Assembly: GCA_033297075.1 (NCBI GenBank)
Contig: MU858126.1
Span: 106,061-170,060 of the forward strand
Direction: 5' to 3'
Origin: Rhypophila decipiens
Taxonomy: Eukaryota > Ascomycota > Sordariomycetes > Sordariales > Naviculisporaceae
DNA length: 64,000 bases
In this document: positions 1 through 11,862 of the stretch, in pieces
Layout of the letters: each line of letters begins with the position of its first letter
Numbering within the stretch: position 1 is the stretch's first letter
Notes under the pieces: model-generated
What the model was told of the DNA's origin: nothing
Database searches by the model: none
What the model saw: only the letters and a program-made list of their open reading frames with translations
Translations under genes and position numbers: made by a program

Positions 1-2
1 CC

Positions 3-1680
3 ATCATCAACCTGCCCACAAACCTCGAGAGTCAAATCACACATCGTTATTCGGCCAACAGCTTCAAGCTCCACCGGCTTCCCATGCCAAGACCTGGAAA
101 TGTCCTGGGTCTGGTCGGTACCAACGGTATTGGAAAGAGCACAGCGCTCAAGATCCTCAGCGGAAAGCTGAAGCCCAATCTCGGCAGGTTCGAAAACCCG
201 CCTGACTGGGAGGATGTCATCAAGCACTTCCGCGGTTCCGAGCTGCAAAACTACTTCACCAAGCTGTTGGAGGATGACCTCAAGGCTGTGGTCAAGCCCC
301 AATACGTCGATCAGATTCCCAAGGCCATCAAGTCTGGCGAGAAGAGTGTCAAAGCGCTTATTGAGGGAAGACTCAGCATGAACAACCTCGACATGGTCCT
401 CGACACACTGGAGCTGCGCCACATCTACGACCGTGACGTCTCCCACCTCAGTGGTGGCGAGCTCCAGCGTTTCGCTATTGGAACAGTCTGTGTTCAACAG
501 GCCGATGTTTACATGTTCGACGAGCCCTCATCCTACCTCGATGTCAAGCAGAGATTGGCCGCCGCCCGCATTATCCGCTCGCTTTTGCGTCCCAATGACT
601 ATGTCATTGTAGTCGAGCACGATTTGTCCGTCCTCGACTATCTTTCCGACTTCATCTGCGTTCTCTATGGTCAGCCAGCTGTCTATGGTGTTGTCACCCT
701 CCCTCACTCGGTTCGCGAGGGAATCAACATCTTCCTCGACGGACATATCCCCACTGAGAACTTGCGTTTCCGCGATGAAAGCTTGACTTTCCGAATTGCA
801 GAAGGAACCGAGGAATACATGAACGAGCAGACTCGTGCTTTCAAGTATCCCGCAATGGAGAAGACGCTGGGCAACTTCCACTTGAGCATTGACTCGGGTT
901 TCTTTTCCGATTCAGAGATCATTGTCATGATGGGCGAGAATGGAACTGGAAAGACGACCTTCTGCCGTCTGCTGGCCGGAGCTCTCAAGCCCGACGGAAC
1001 CAGGAAGGTTCCTGAGATGAGAATCAGCATGAAGCCCCAGACCATCACCCCCAAGTTTGAGGGCACCGTTCGTCAGCTGTTCTTCAAGAAGATCAAGGCC
1101 GCATTCTTGTCGCCTCAGTTCCAGACCGATGTCGTGAAGCCACTGAAGCTTGATGATTTCATCGACCAGGAAGTCAAGCATCTCTCCGGTGGTGAACTTC
1201 AGAGAGTGGCCATTGTCCTTGCTTTGGGTCTGCCGGCTGACATTTACGTCATTGACGAGCCTTCTGCCTACCTCGACTCCGAACAACGTATTATCGCCAG
1301 TCGTGTCATCAAGCGGTTCATTATGCACGCTAAGAAGACGGCATTCATCGTCGAGCACGATTTCATCATGGCTACCTATCTCGCCGATCGGGTCATCGTC
1401 TTCGACGGCAAGCCCGGTATTGACGCCCACGCCAACAAGCCGGAGTCGTTGCTCACCGGTTGCAATTCCTTCCTGAAGAACCTGGATGTCACTTTCCGTC
1501 GTGATCCTACCAACTTCCGTCCTCGTATCAACAAGGCCAACTCCCAGCTCGACCAAGAGCAGAAGTTGAATGGCAACTACGTACGTATTCTCCTATCCTC
1601 CATGAAATATCATTCTCACGTGATGCTAATATGCCCTGGACCGACAGTTCTTCCTCGAGGATGTTGAAAAGAGTAGTTGA
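3..1680 (+). CDS. RLI1: ABC-type ATPase Rli1/ABCE1, ribosome recycling factor (5' truncated by window)
   Basis: C-terminal part of the twin-ATPase that splits ribosomes after termination and acts in initiation and ribosome export. The frame is open from base 3, so the N-terminal iron-sulphur domain lies upstream of the window. Both nucleotide-binding domains are visible. NBD1 has Walker [10 protein letters not shown], signature LSGGELQ, Walker [13 protein letters not shown] and switch VVEHD. NBD2 has [28 protein letters not shown] and IVEHD. Exon 1 runs to 1580, an intron of 67 nt (GTACGT..ACAG) spans 1581-1647, and the last exon 1648-1680 encodes [10 protein letters not shown] and a TGA stop. 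The ATG at 84 is internal; the preceding residues match the Rli1 linker. It is convergent with PRP40 at 2770. Identity is very sure. Confidence 0.96.
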
Positions 1681-2769
1681 AGAGGGCATCCACAAGGTCC
1701 CACAGAATCACCAGCGCCGCCACGACCGCGCTCCACGACAACATGATGATGATGATGCTTCAGGATTGAATTCTTCCGGCGTTTGGGGCGTCCAAAAGGA
1801 TGGCAGCAGTACCAAATGTCGGGCCGGCGGCGTCCGGAGTGGCGTCGGATTGGAGGAAGGCGGCGTGGCTGAGGAGGACGATCCGGATATCTGACCTTGG
1901 CGGCGGCAGTCTATCCCCTGTTACCTGGTCCTACCTTTCTTTAACTTTGATATATACATATGTATGGGTTTCTTACCGCACTATGATTGCGGCAAGTGCT
2001 GAACCCGAAGCTTGTTCTTCCGCCAGAAAGGTAGATAGAGGGGTAATGGGTCAAGTGGGTGACTGCCGCCAGGGCCTATTTTGCTGGCAGGACGCGATGA
2101 GAAGTTGGTGTCGTCGTCTCAGCCTTCGTTTGCAAGTAGGCCGTCAAGACCAGCGAGGCAACTTGGGAGGAATGCCTTATCTGGGTCAGCATGGCGTTAA
2201 ATGCCACTGATTGTGCCAGTGTTATAAAAGTTTGGCACAAACGAGGATGAGTTCTAGTCAACTGATTCAATCGAAATTTACTGCAATTCATTTGGACCTC
2301 GTTATATATGAACCATCTCACCAAGTTGATGGCTTGATTCTCGCAATGTCTCCAGCTGACCAACGAAACAAAATCATCTGACCACAAAAGTCCATCAAGA
2401 TAGTCCTGAGCTTTATTCTGGGCCTATTCAAAACATTTATTATACGCGCTAGACTATTCAAATATCTTCTAGGTTGACTTATACAAGTCGCCCCTCTTCG
2501 TGGGCCCTACTGCATGCTCTTTATACTGGGCATTGTCTCCCCTACAAAAGTATTGTTTTGTTTTGTTGTGTTTATAGCCAACGGCCATTTAATCTCGGGG
2601 GGCATTTTGTTCTTACTGGTAACCCATTAGAATGAATGGGTTTACGGGCATCCCAAAAGTCGGGTGCATTCTTCCTCCTCCTGGTACTGCTTCGTGGAAA
2701 CACTCAGCACCACTCTTCATCCTTGATTTCTCCTTCCTCACTACAGGCGCGGTAGGTGCGAGTGGGCTT
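1681..2769. other. Intergenic, 3' ends of convergent RLI1 and PRP40
   Basis: No coding region is supported. The stretch lies between two stop codons, becomes AT-rich around 2400-2600 and should hold the 3' UTRs and polyadenylation sites of both genes. Short open frames here look random. Confidence 0.7.
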
Positions 2770-5644
2770 CTAATCCTCCTCGATTTCTCCTTCCTCGCTT
2801 CCGGCTCGGACACTCTGAGCTGGTACCTTCTCAGCTGCGGCCGCTGGTTGCTTCTCCTTTGCTGCAGGCGCCTGGGACGTCATCTTGCTCTGAGGAACAT
2901 CGCGGTTAGGGGTCTGCTCACGGGTGTGGGTAGAGTCCGTCTTGATTCTCTTGGTGACAGGTCTGCCAGCCTCCTTGCGATCCTCATCCTCCTCGGCAGG
3001 GCGCGGGCGGCGAACAGGAATCGAGGGCTTCTCATCGCCGTACGGGAGTTCATCGACGTCACGGTCCATGACACGGTGACGGTAAATCCTCTCCCTGTCC
3101 TCTTCTCGAGTGCGTCTTTCGCGGTCGTAGTGATTGACCTCGTCTCGGGGGCGGCGGTCAAAGTCGCGGTCGCGGTCTCTGTCACGTTCGCGCTCGCGAT
3201 CCCGGTCACGGTCGCGGTCACGCTCCCTATCACGATGGCCATCACGGTCTCGGTCCCGCTCACGATCGCGGTCGCGGGAACGATGAGCATCACGGTCGCG
3301 GTCGCGGTCCCGCTCACGATGGGTGTCCCGCTCACGATCACGATGGTCTCGATCACGATCACGGTCTCTGTCTCTGTCACGTTCTCGGTCTCGGTCTCGA
3401 TCGCGATGATCACGGCGATCACGATCTCGCTCTTTGTCGCGGACCGTATCGAAGTGTCCGTCGATTGACTTGCGGTCAGAGAGAAGACTTTCTGCCATGC
3501 TGGACTTACGATAGTTGCGCTCGCGTTCGGCAATGGCCTTACGACGATCCGCTTCATATGGGTTTTGTTCGGGGGTGCGACTCCTCACAGAACGCCCGCC
3601 GTTGCGATGAGGACGCTCACCTCTGTCACGATGATCGTCACGATCCCGGCGGCGCTGGCGGTCTCGGTCGAGCTCTTCCTCCTTCTCCTTGAGGCGGCGA
3701 ATATGCTTTTCAAAAGCAGCCTGGCGGTTATCCTCAAGACTGACACCGAGAAACTCTTCAGCGAGACCAATGCGGTCTTTTACCTGCTCGTAAGTATCAT
3801 TGACCGTAATAGGGGGATCAAGGCGCTTTAGAAACGAACGGAAGTCATCAATGGCACGACGTTGGTGACGATCAAGGTGTCTGTCCTCGTCTGGGCGCTT
3901 TGCCTTCTTCTCTCGGATCTATGGCGCGAATGGTTAGCAAACGAAGTTGTTCGAAGCAGAGACGGAATAACTCACCCTCTCAAAAATCAGTGCCAAAACA
4001 TCCTGTTCGATGGATGCAGTTCGGTGATCATCCTTGATGAACGCCTCAAACTCTTGCAGTGTCGTCTCTGAGGTAAGCTTGAATTGTTTGTCCTATGAGA
4101 TGTGTTAGCGATAAGGATTCCCGGCCCAGAGCGGGTTGAAATACCCACCTCGATGATGTCCTGGATAAGATTCCTGGTGCCACGGAGTGCACGTTCCTCG
4201 TCTTCAAGGACATCCCAGAACAAGTCCATGGCAGTGGAACCAGGCTGTCCAGCCAGGGCTTGGTAGCGCTCATCGTCGGCGAAGTAAGGGTAAACCTGAC
4301 TCCACTTTGTGCCGGCTTTGATCTTTCCATCCTGCTTGAGTTCCAATAGAAGACCAATGAAGGCATCACGTGCCTTGCGCTCCTTTCGCATCTTGCGCTT
4401 CTTCTCTTGCTGGATGGATTCGTTGCGGGCGCGCTCCAAAGCCCTGATATGGTTGGAGAAGACTGTCAGGATATCGTGTTTGTTGATAACCTTGTATTTC
4501 TCCTCCTGTCTAAATTGGTTGCTGTTTTTGATAGCAGTCTGGCCGTCAGACCAGTGGCTATAAGACTCCAAATTCAAGTTTGGTAGAAGCTCGATCAAGC
4601 CATCCATGGCACTCTTGCGCATGGTCACTTGCTGCTCCCTATGTGCGCGCTTCAACTCGACGATATAATCTTCAAACAGCTGACGTCTCTCCAACTCGTT
4701 ATCAGTTGAGCGGAAGATTGTCTCTCCCTCGATCATCGGACGGGCTGTCTTCCACCGAGTGTAATGTCTGATTTCCGGATGGCTCCGCAACATGGTAGCA
4801 AAGTCAGCACGGAGCTTGGAAAGCCGCTCTTTGGCACGCTCCTTGTCCTGGGCAACGACGTCGTTGCAGTACTTCTGAAATGCGAGCTTTCTCTGTTTAG
4901 GGTCCTTGATCGCCCGGAATTGTATATCTTTCATGATGGTAGGAAGGGCTTGCTCCCAGGTCCACTCAGGCTGGACTTTACTCTGGCGGAGCAACTTCAC
5001 AAAGGCCGCCTCGGCTTCCTCGGGTGTAGCATACTCGGGATCATTATTGGCAGGGACGAAGGCTTGAGCCTGGACGTTGTTGGCTCCGAAGCCTGATTGG
5101 GAGCCCATGTCTCGGTGTTCTCGATGATGGTCGCGGGAGCCACCTCCCCCAAAGCCACCATAACCGCCACCAGCATGTTGATGACCGCCGTTGGGGGCTT
5201 CGAAAGAAGCTGTCGGATTACTATAGACCGTTAGTCAGTATGAGTTATCCCATTTCAGAACCAACCTAGCCGAAACATACGTCGGGGTTGTGGCAGTAGC
5301 CATAGCCTGTCTAAAAGCCTCAGGCATCTCCCACGTGGTCTCCTTGGTTTGCTCATTGTACCAGTAAGGTTTTCCACCCTCGGCGGTATACTCCTTCCAT
5401 GGCTGGGAAGCTCTGACAGCTCGCTAAAGATTAATCATGAGATGGTCAGCCTGGGTAATGAAGTGGTGCAGATTGGACCGAAATAAATGGGCAATATTAC
5501 CTCCGCTGGGGTCAGCACCTCCTCTGGCTTGTTCCACTGAGTCTGCCTTGTGACGGTGTTGTAATAGTAAGATCGTCCATTCTCAGTTCGATGCTCCTGC
5601 CAGACTTGAGCCGGCGGAACGAATGGCGGGGGCATTCCGTTCAT
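2770..5644 (-). CDS. PRP40: Pre-mRNA-processing protein Prp40 (WW and FF domains, U1 snRNP)
   Basis: U1 snRNP factor that bridges the 5' splice site with branch-point proteins and the RNA polymerase II C-terminal domain. Five exons: 5644-5501, 5423-5281, 5220-4149, 4092-3976 and 3918-2770; all junctions are GT..AG and in phase, giving 874 residues. Two WW domains lie at about 15-40 (W15, W37, P40) and 57-82 (W57, W79, P82). A Gly/His-rich linker (about 97-133) follows, then a series of FF-type helical repeats from about 160 to 590, starting PEEAEAAFVKLL. The C-terminus is unusual: about 655-755 is almost pure Arg-Asp/Arg-Glu repeat, absent from the 583-residue yeast protein. The ATG at 5644 (MNGMPPPF) was chosen because it directly precedes WW1; the open frame extends upstream to 5809 but that part does not look like Prp40. 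It is divergent from TRS65. Confidence 0.95.
3170..3460 (-). repeat. Arg-Asp/Arg-Glu coding repeat in PRP40
   Basis: Degenerate hexamer-like repetition (CGGTCG, CGATCA and TCTCGG variants) encodes the RD/RE-rich tail of Prp40. The codons vary, so this is a protein-level repeat rather than a pure microsatellite. The opposite strand and other frames are open for long stretches only because of this composition. Confidence 0.85.
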
Positions 5645-6360
5645 CCTGAGCGCAAGATGGGGGAATGTCGCAATGCCTTGATCCGGGGCGAGAGTTGTCT
5701 GTAAATGTAAAGAGTAAAGTGCTTTATCAGTTATGATAGATAAAGAAGAAGCAGATGAATACGACGTCGCGCGTCTTGAAGTTTGTTGTCTCGCGACACG
5801 CGTCGACAACTTGTTTGAGAAGTCGCGAAGAAGTTTGAACCTCTTTCTGGTGCGGTTGAAGAATCAAGAACCTTTTTGGCAGGTCTCGGCAGATGCACGG
5901 ACGGGTTTTGATTTTAGCAGCTAGCAGGGGCCTTCTGTTGCGCCGTGCCCGCCATTGGCAGGCGAGTGGGTCTGCGGTCCGCACATGGGCTTGGCATCTC
6001 TTGGAAGGGCGTAAGCCCATTGGTCAGACTTTTTAACATTAACTCCCAATCTGGCACTAGCCTTTAAGCTCAGGAACCCAAGAAGTCTGTCCAATGAGAA
6101 AGCACATGAGCATGAGAGATCGATATGGATTCGCATGTCTTGAAGTCCTCCCCTTGACCTCCCCTACGATTACGGAGTAACTTGGTTATTAACTTGCTTA
6201 CTGAATTGAGCATCAGTTGGAATTACAGTATCTATTGTAAGGATCCAGCTTATCAATAATAAAACCTCAACCCTCGCGCCGAACTCCTCTCCCGACTCTT
6301 CCAACTCCGAGGATGGACCCTTGACAACAATCGGAATAACCCACTGCTGCATTCATCACC
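5645..6360. promoter_or_regulatory. Divergent promoter region of PRP40 and TRS65
   Basis: 716 bp between the two start codons, serving as 5' region for both genes. One TACGGAGTA motif sits at 6171-6179. I see no clear TATA box and no independent gene. Confidence 0.5.
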
Positions 6361-8274
6361 ATGGCCTCGGCCTCGTTCGAATTTGACGACGGCGGCGATG
6401 GCGTGCGCACATTTCTTGCGGGGTCGTACCTGAGCTACTTGATACCACACGCGACTTATTTCAACCCAGAAGTAGCTCTCCTGCCTAGCGGCAGCAATCG
6501 CAAGGCAAAATTCGAAGGCGTCCAGCAACGCGATTCGTTATTTTTCGGTACGAGGGCTCTCGCAACCCATCCTTTGCTCAAGTCTCACATAGCTTATTAG
6601 CATGGCTCCGCAGATGAGACGGTCGACATCTATCTTGTTCTTAGAATCCCGCGTGTCGATGAGAAGGTGTTGCGCTCCTACTTGGGCCGCCTTGCGGTGA
6701 ACCTGGAAGCGCAGGTGGTCAACGCCCACACGACCGGTCGAGACAGCCCTCCGTCCTCCGAAACAATATACCGTGGGACCGTGGAAGACCCAGACAGCGC
6801 AATAGTTCTTGGCGAGGAGTTGGAACAGATCAACCTCGACGGACAAAATGAGAAGGAAGAGACATATATGCATGCCGTCTGGAAGCTTTCGGTCTTCCTT
6901 CCTAGGCCAAGGATGCGTCTGCAAGCTCCCACGGTGGTTTTTTCTGCAAGCGCTGCCTTGGAACAACCTAGCATCAGAAATTACAATGGGCCTGAATCTG
7001 GTTATATGCAGAGCGGTGCACCGGCCGGGCTGAACCTTCTCGAAGCCTTTGCACACGACCCCATGCTGGGCGGCATCAAGCCTCAGCTCTCTGCGGTCAG
7101 AGTGTCGCGAGTTGCTCCCGTGAGCCAGTCAAAAGACCCGCCCCAACTCGTCAAGGCGATGAAAAGCCTGCGACTGAAGATCTACCCCATAGTCCATGCG
7201 AGGGTCCGGTTTGCGCGTCCCAACGCGACGCCGCCGAGCCCTGCCTTGATTGCCATACTCGAAGTAGACTTCACGCCCTTCTTTGAATGCGAGGCCATGC
7301 TCGAGAAGATTGCTGCCAGCGTCACAGAGGGCATAGTGGACGATCTCAACACCCAAGACGGGATGCATCTCCCCCTGAGCTGTGTGGCCCACGACCACCT
7401 GGCTTTCTTGTACAAACTCTCGCCTAAACAGCTGGATATTGTCAGCAAGAATCCAACTCGAGACCTCGACATCACCATCGAGGTCAAAATACTTGTGCGA
7501 CCTGAGGAACCAGACATATGCACCCCCACACTGACAATGTCCTGGACAACCAACATCGACTTCACCCTCCCCGTCAACCCCGGCTTCGGCCAGCCCATAA
7601 CACAGCCCATCCAACGTTCCCACCGGCCCAGCCAGCTCTCCATCAGCGGCGGGGTAGACACCCAGTCCCTGATCTCACCCTCCATCACCCGCCCAGACGC
7701 CCTTCCCTCCCTCGAAGCCGCCACGGCGCGACCCATCGAGACCAACCTCCCCGACTTCGGCATCACAATGACCTTCACCGGCCCCGCCGAACCCATATAC
7801 GCCGGCCAAGAGTTTGTATGGACCATATTCGTCGTCAACCGCTCCAGGCCAGAACAGAGCGGTAGTAATAATAACAACCCCACCAAACCACCGCCTCACT
7901 TGTCCGGCGCCGCACGGAAACTAGCCCTCCACGCTATCCCCCGGAGAAGGAGAAACGACCTCCGCGTCGTCCGCCCTCCGTCCTCGGGAGGCGGCACCAA
8001 ACGCGACCCGTTAATCGCCGATGCCGTAATGGACGAGAACGTCGTGCACGCCATGCAGCGGAGCAGCGCCATCGACGACACAGAGATTATCTGCCTCTCG
8101 GCAGATGTCCGTGTCGGCCCTCTCGCGCCGGATGCCTGTGCTGTGGCCGAGCTGAGGTTTGTCGCGCTCCGAGAGGGCGTCGTGGGTGTTGAGGCTGTTC
8201 GAATTGTGGATCTCGCTACGCAGGAACATGTCGACGTTAGGGAGTTGCCTGTTGTCGTTGTCCAGAGCAGGTAA
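6361..8274 (+). CDS. TRS65: TRAPPII complex subunit Trs65
   Basis: Fungal-specific subunit of the TRAPPII tethering complex, which activates Rab GTPases for late Golgi traffic. Two exons: 6361-6547 and 6614-8274, with a 66-nt intron (GTACGA..CCGCAG), give 615 residues. The TAG acceptor at 6600 is out of phase, whereas CAG at 6613 restores the frame and yields FFDETVDIYLVLRIPR. The N-terminus (MASASFEFDDG) and a C-terminal beta-rich, immunoglobulin-like part (FGITMTFTGPAEPIYAGQEF; near the end LAPDACAVAELRFVALREG) fit the Trs65 family. A Gly/Ser/Asn- and basic-rich insert around 500-545 is low complexity. Identification rests on overall recollection of the fungal family, not on catalytic motifs. 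It converges on SLD3. Confidence 0.8.
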
Positions 8275-8664
8275 CGGACATTGCTCACAGATAACCACAC
8301 TTTAGTTACTAAAGCGTGTCACGGCAAAGTGGAATGATGTACAATAATGTCCAATGGATTAGTCGTCATGTATAAATATCCAAAGCCATAATGCGCCATT
8401 CATGTTGTTCTATGTCTACTTGAATGCTATTCGTATCGTCCGGTCGCTTTTTCACAACGCATCAACAACAAATAAAACAAGCCATTGCTGCTCATCACTC
8501 CCTACAGGTATCCATTGTGGCATGCAAGTTGGCAGATGCAACCCAGCCCGGATCCCATCAAAAAGCCTCGAACGAATAATGATCGACGGTACACACATCG
8601 AGAGGTATCTTCAGAATGCAACCCAAAGGGAGAAAAGACCCTATGACCGCCCCAGAAAATGAAA
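8275..8664. other. Intergenic, 3' ends of convergent TRS65 and SLD3
   Basis: 390 bp between two stop codons. It is AT-rich near 8320-8480 with several AATAAA-like stretches and holds no supported gene. Confidence 0.6.
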
Positions 8665-11600
8665 TCATGCCAAATCATCAAAGTCATCATCCCAGCCGAG
8701 ACGCTGAAAGATATCAGGTGTCTTTCGCGTCTTTTCTTGCTGGGCTTCTACAATCGTCGTTGTTGTCGCTTTTGTTGCTTTCGCGAGGGGCGTCTCGCCC
8801 AGAATCATCCTTGATCCCTTCTGCGGTGTGGTACTCAGTTCCGTAATCGGGTTTACCGTCAATGCTGCCGCATTCTCGTTTTCTACTCCAGTGCTCCTCG
8901 CAGATCTAGCGAAAAGAGATGTGGATTTCACTGGCGTCTCGTTTATTGTTGCTCCCTTTATCATCATCCTGTTGCTGTTGTCTTTGGACAATCTGGTCTG
9001 AATTGGCGTTTCAAAAAGACCGGCCAGACAAGGTGAGGAGGGAAAGGCGGCAGTTTGGCCCAGGTTAGTTCTCAAACTGTCGGAGGTCGGTTTATTTCCA
9101 AGCCGAGCACGAGCGTTAGCTGGAACAGAAGGCGCTGCCTTTCTAGCCATCACAGGGGAAGATGGAAGGTTGATAGGGTCGTCTTCTTCTTCTCGGGCAG
9201 AGTCTTGTATCAGAGGCCAAGAGTTGACCGGTTTTCGTATCGGAGTTGCTTGAATCTGGAAGGCAAGAGAGGGAACATTGAGGGTTCCGCCATCTTTCGA
9301 AGACGCAAACAGATTGGAAAACCGGCGGGCAGGCCCATTTGACTCGGGGACGACTGAGGAGGGAAGTATGAGCTCTGCCTCTTCATCTACGGCATCAAGC
9401 TGTGACTCTGCTGCCAAAACATCCTTGAAACGATTGTGTGCCGGTGTCGCCTTGATGACCTGCACGCCCGAGACCCGGCTCGGTTTCTTCAGCTTTTTTG
9501 GAGGGACGTTCACACCGGACGCGCGTCTTTCGGCTGCATCAACGAACTCTTTAACGGCCAGTGTTCTGTTTGGCTTCTTGAGCGCCGAGATTGCATCTCG
9601 TAGCTCGGCCTCGACGTGAGCTGCCTTTTGTGCCTTGGTGCCCTGTGTCATGACAGAGCTTGTACTGCGAGAGAAGAGGTTGGGAGGGCGGTCTTTGAGC
9701 GACGCTGTGTTCCCACGTGGGATCATGGACAGGAGCGGTTCGCTGCCTTCTCGCTTCAGACCCGGTATGGTGGTGGCGGTGGCAGCTAGCAGGCGAGCTA
9801 TCTGCTGAGATGGTTCACGCGAGATACTTCTTCTCATTTGCTCCTGGGACAGTGCACGTTGTAATATCCTCTCGCTGGATCTATTCGTGGCTGATGGTCG
9901 CTTAACCGGAGCGCCAGGTTTCGATTTCCGCGGAAGCACTGGCTTTGGGCGCTTCTCTTTCTGCGGAGCTTGTGTGGTTGGTCCTCCGAGCTTTCGGTTG
10001 ATAGAGTCGCACAATTCTGGCAATCGGGCAGAGAAGCTGAAGAGAATTGTCAGTCTCGCAAGTTCAACGACGCCACGGGAGGATATGACCTACAATGGTA
10101 TAATCACGTCCACACAGAAATCTTTCAAAGGATCCGAGTCAGCCCTTTCTGTCTGGGCGTTGGACCCAGTCTTTGGGTTCTGCGATTCGGCCAAGGACTT
10201 GACATGATCCAGCGTTGTGCTCTGCCAGATACACAGGCGATCTGCATGAATGTCCAATAAATAGGGCAGGTCGGTTTTCTTCTTTTTCTTCATGCCCGGA
10301 TCAGGGGTGACGCGTGTAGCTGTGGGTTGTGATTCCATCCCGGGCAGCTGGCTGTCTTCGTTGGCGTCTGGCTGTCGGCATAGAGGCTCAAGGGCCAGGA
10401 TTTCCAGTATCAAGATCATCTGGAGCTGGGTCTCTCTTCTTCTCAGGCAAGAAACAAGATATTTCGTTTTCATCGAGATGGTGGCATCTTCGTCTTGACT
10501 GTCCGACAATGGGTTATTTGCAGTCCACCACCGCCTGATATCAGCATCCTCAGATGGATACAAGCCATCTTTGCCCAGTTTTGTCTTCTTGGGTTTGCGC
10601 TTTTTGGGTTTGGATTCCCCCTCTTCTGAATCGTCAATGTGCATTTTCATTGTCGACAAAATATTCGGAATTGTCTCCCGATACTTTCTGTCGATCACGG
10701 TGGTATTAGTGACCATACTCCTTAAGAACGCTATCAAGTCGTTCATGTCCAGATTGGAGTCACAATCCAGGTGAAACGCTGCTCTCGCCCGGGAGAGCGG
10801 CCCTTTTGCAAAATATGCTAGCGACCTCTGTCCTCCTGTCAGCAAAGATACTACCAAGTGCTAAATCCTGAAACCTACCATTGAGTGGTATAGTGCCTCG
10901 GAATACTGCGTCCGGATACTCTGGAAGATGGCTTCTGCGCTTGGCTGCGCTAATGAATCTTCCCCCGGCGTTTGTTGCTGGCTGGATACCACGAGAGCAT
11001 TGCCCTGGTGGGAGGGAGTTGCGACAGAGTTCCCTGGTGAATCATTATTGGAGACAACTTCCTGACCTTCGGGCTTATCTGGCGTAGGACCGTGATCAGG
11101 CGGAGTGGGAAGCTGGGAACTGTCGTCGCGGCTGATGACGGTGGACGAGCGCTTCCGGACGATCGACTGGTGGATCTCTTCGATGGCAAGTTTTCTCCTC
11201 TTTTCCTCCTTGTGCATTTGAGGCGTGATGTGAGCTAGCACACCGGCAGCAACAGGCTTCGGCTGGTGAGGTCTGACCCGCCCATCGCAGACAACAGTCG
11301 CCCATTTGGCAAGCTTCTCGATTTCGACCCATCCTCCAATCTTGCAAAGAATATATAACCCAGGACCGTCTCTTTCCAAAGCGTAGATCATTCGAGTCGT
11401 CTCTGAACGGGCTAGCAGGACATTAGATCCCAGTCGGTCCTCAAGGTCCAGGATTTTGATCCGGGACTCGAAGTGTCGGCTGACAGGGAAATCACCGTGA
11501 GGTTGTGCCAGGTCAAGCGAAGAAAGCGGAAGATTGTCGCGCGGTAAGAGCATCAATGGATGCAATACCCGGGGCTTTACAGTCAAGCTCGAGGAATGAG

Positions 11601-11862
11601 GCTGCGGAAGAAAAGGTTAGGGCGCTAGTCATTTATTTGCGAGATCGGTTTTTGGGTCACACACCTTGAGCACAATAGGGGCTTCGAGAAGCTCACTTGG
11701 AGCAGCCGGAGCAGACGCAAGCCCGGCATCCAGCTCTCTCTTACGCTTTTTTGGTTCCGATAGGGACGACGACGGGGGACGGGAGAATACTGTCGATTTC
11801 AGCCCGCTGCCACTCGACGAGGGACGTGACGCGCTGGAGAGCGGCCTGGCGGCGGAGATCAT
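8665..11862 (-). CDS. SLD3: DNA replication initiation regulator Sld3 (Treslin-like)
   Basis: CDK-dependent factor that loads Cdc45 on the MCM helicase at origins. Four exons: 11862-11665, 11601-10879, 10827-10094 and 10036-8665; all introns are 50-63 nt and in phase, giving 1008 residues. Exon 3 encodes the core Cdc45-binding (STD) domain, recognisable by AYFAKGPLSRARAAFH, DADIRRWW, RRRETQLQMILILEILALE and, across the exon 3/4 junction, VIIPFFSARLPELCDSINRK. The C-terminal third is disordered, basic and rich in Ser/Thr-Pro sites, as expected for CDK regulation, and ends in an acidic GWDDDFDDLA. The ATG at 11862 opens a Ser-rich N-terminus followed by a basic KKRKRE stretch. Length exceeds yeast Sld3 (668) but fits filamentous fungi. 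It is divergent from the MAPKKK gene. Confidence 0.92.

Noticed and set aside
912..1556. Long minus-strand frame opposite RLI1
   Set aside because: Antisense shadow of a conserved ABC ATPase coding region.
2632..3468. 278-codon plus-strand frame opposite PRP40
   Set aside because: Shadow of the RD-repeat; repetitive Val/Thr/Ile translation caused by the repeat on the other strand.
5645..5809. Upstream extension of PRP40
   Set aside because: Open frame but not Prp40-like; the WW domain directly follows the ATG at 5644.
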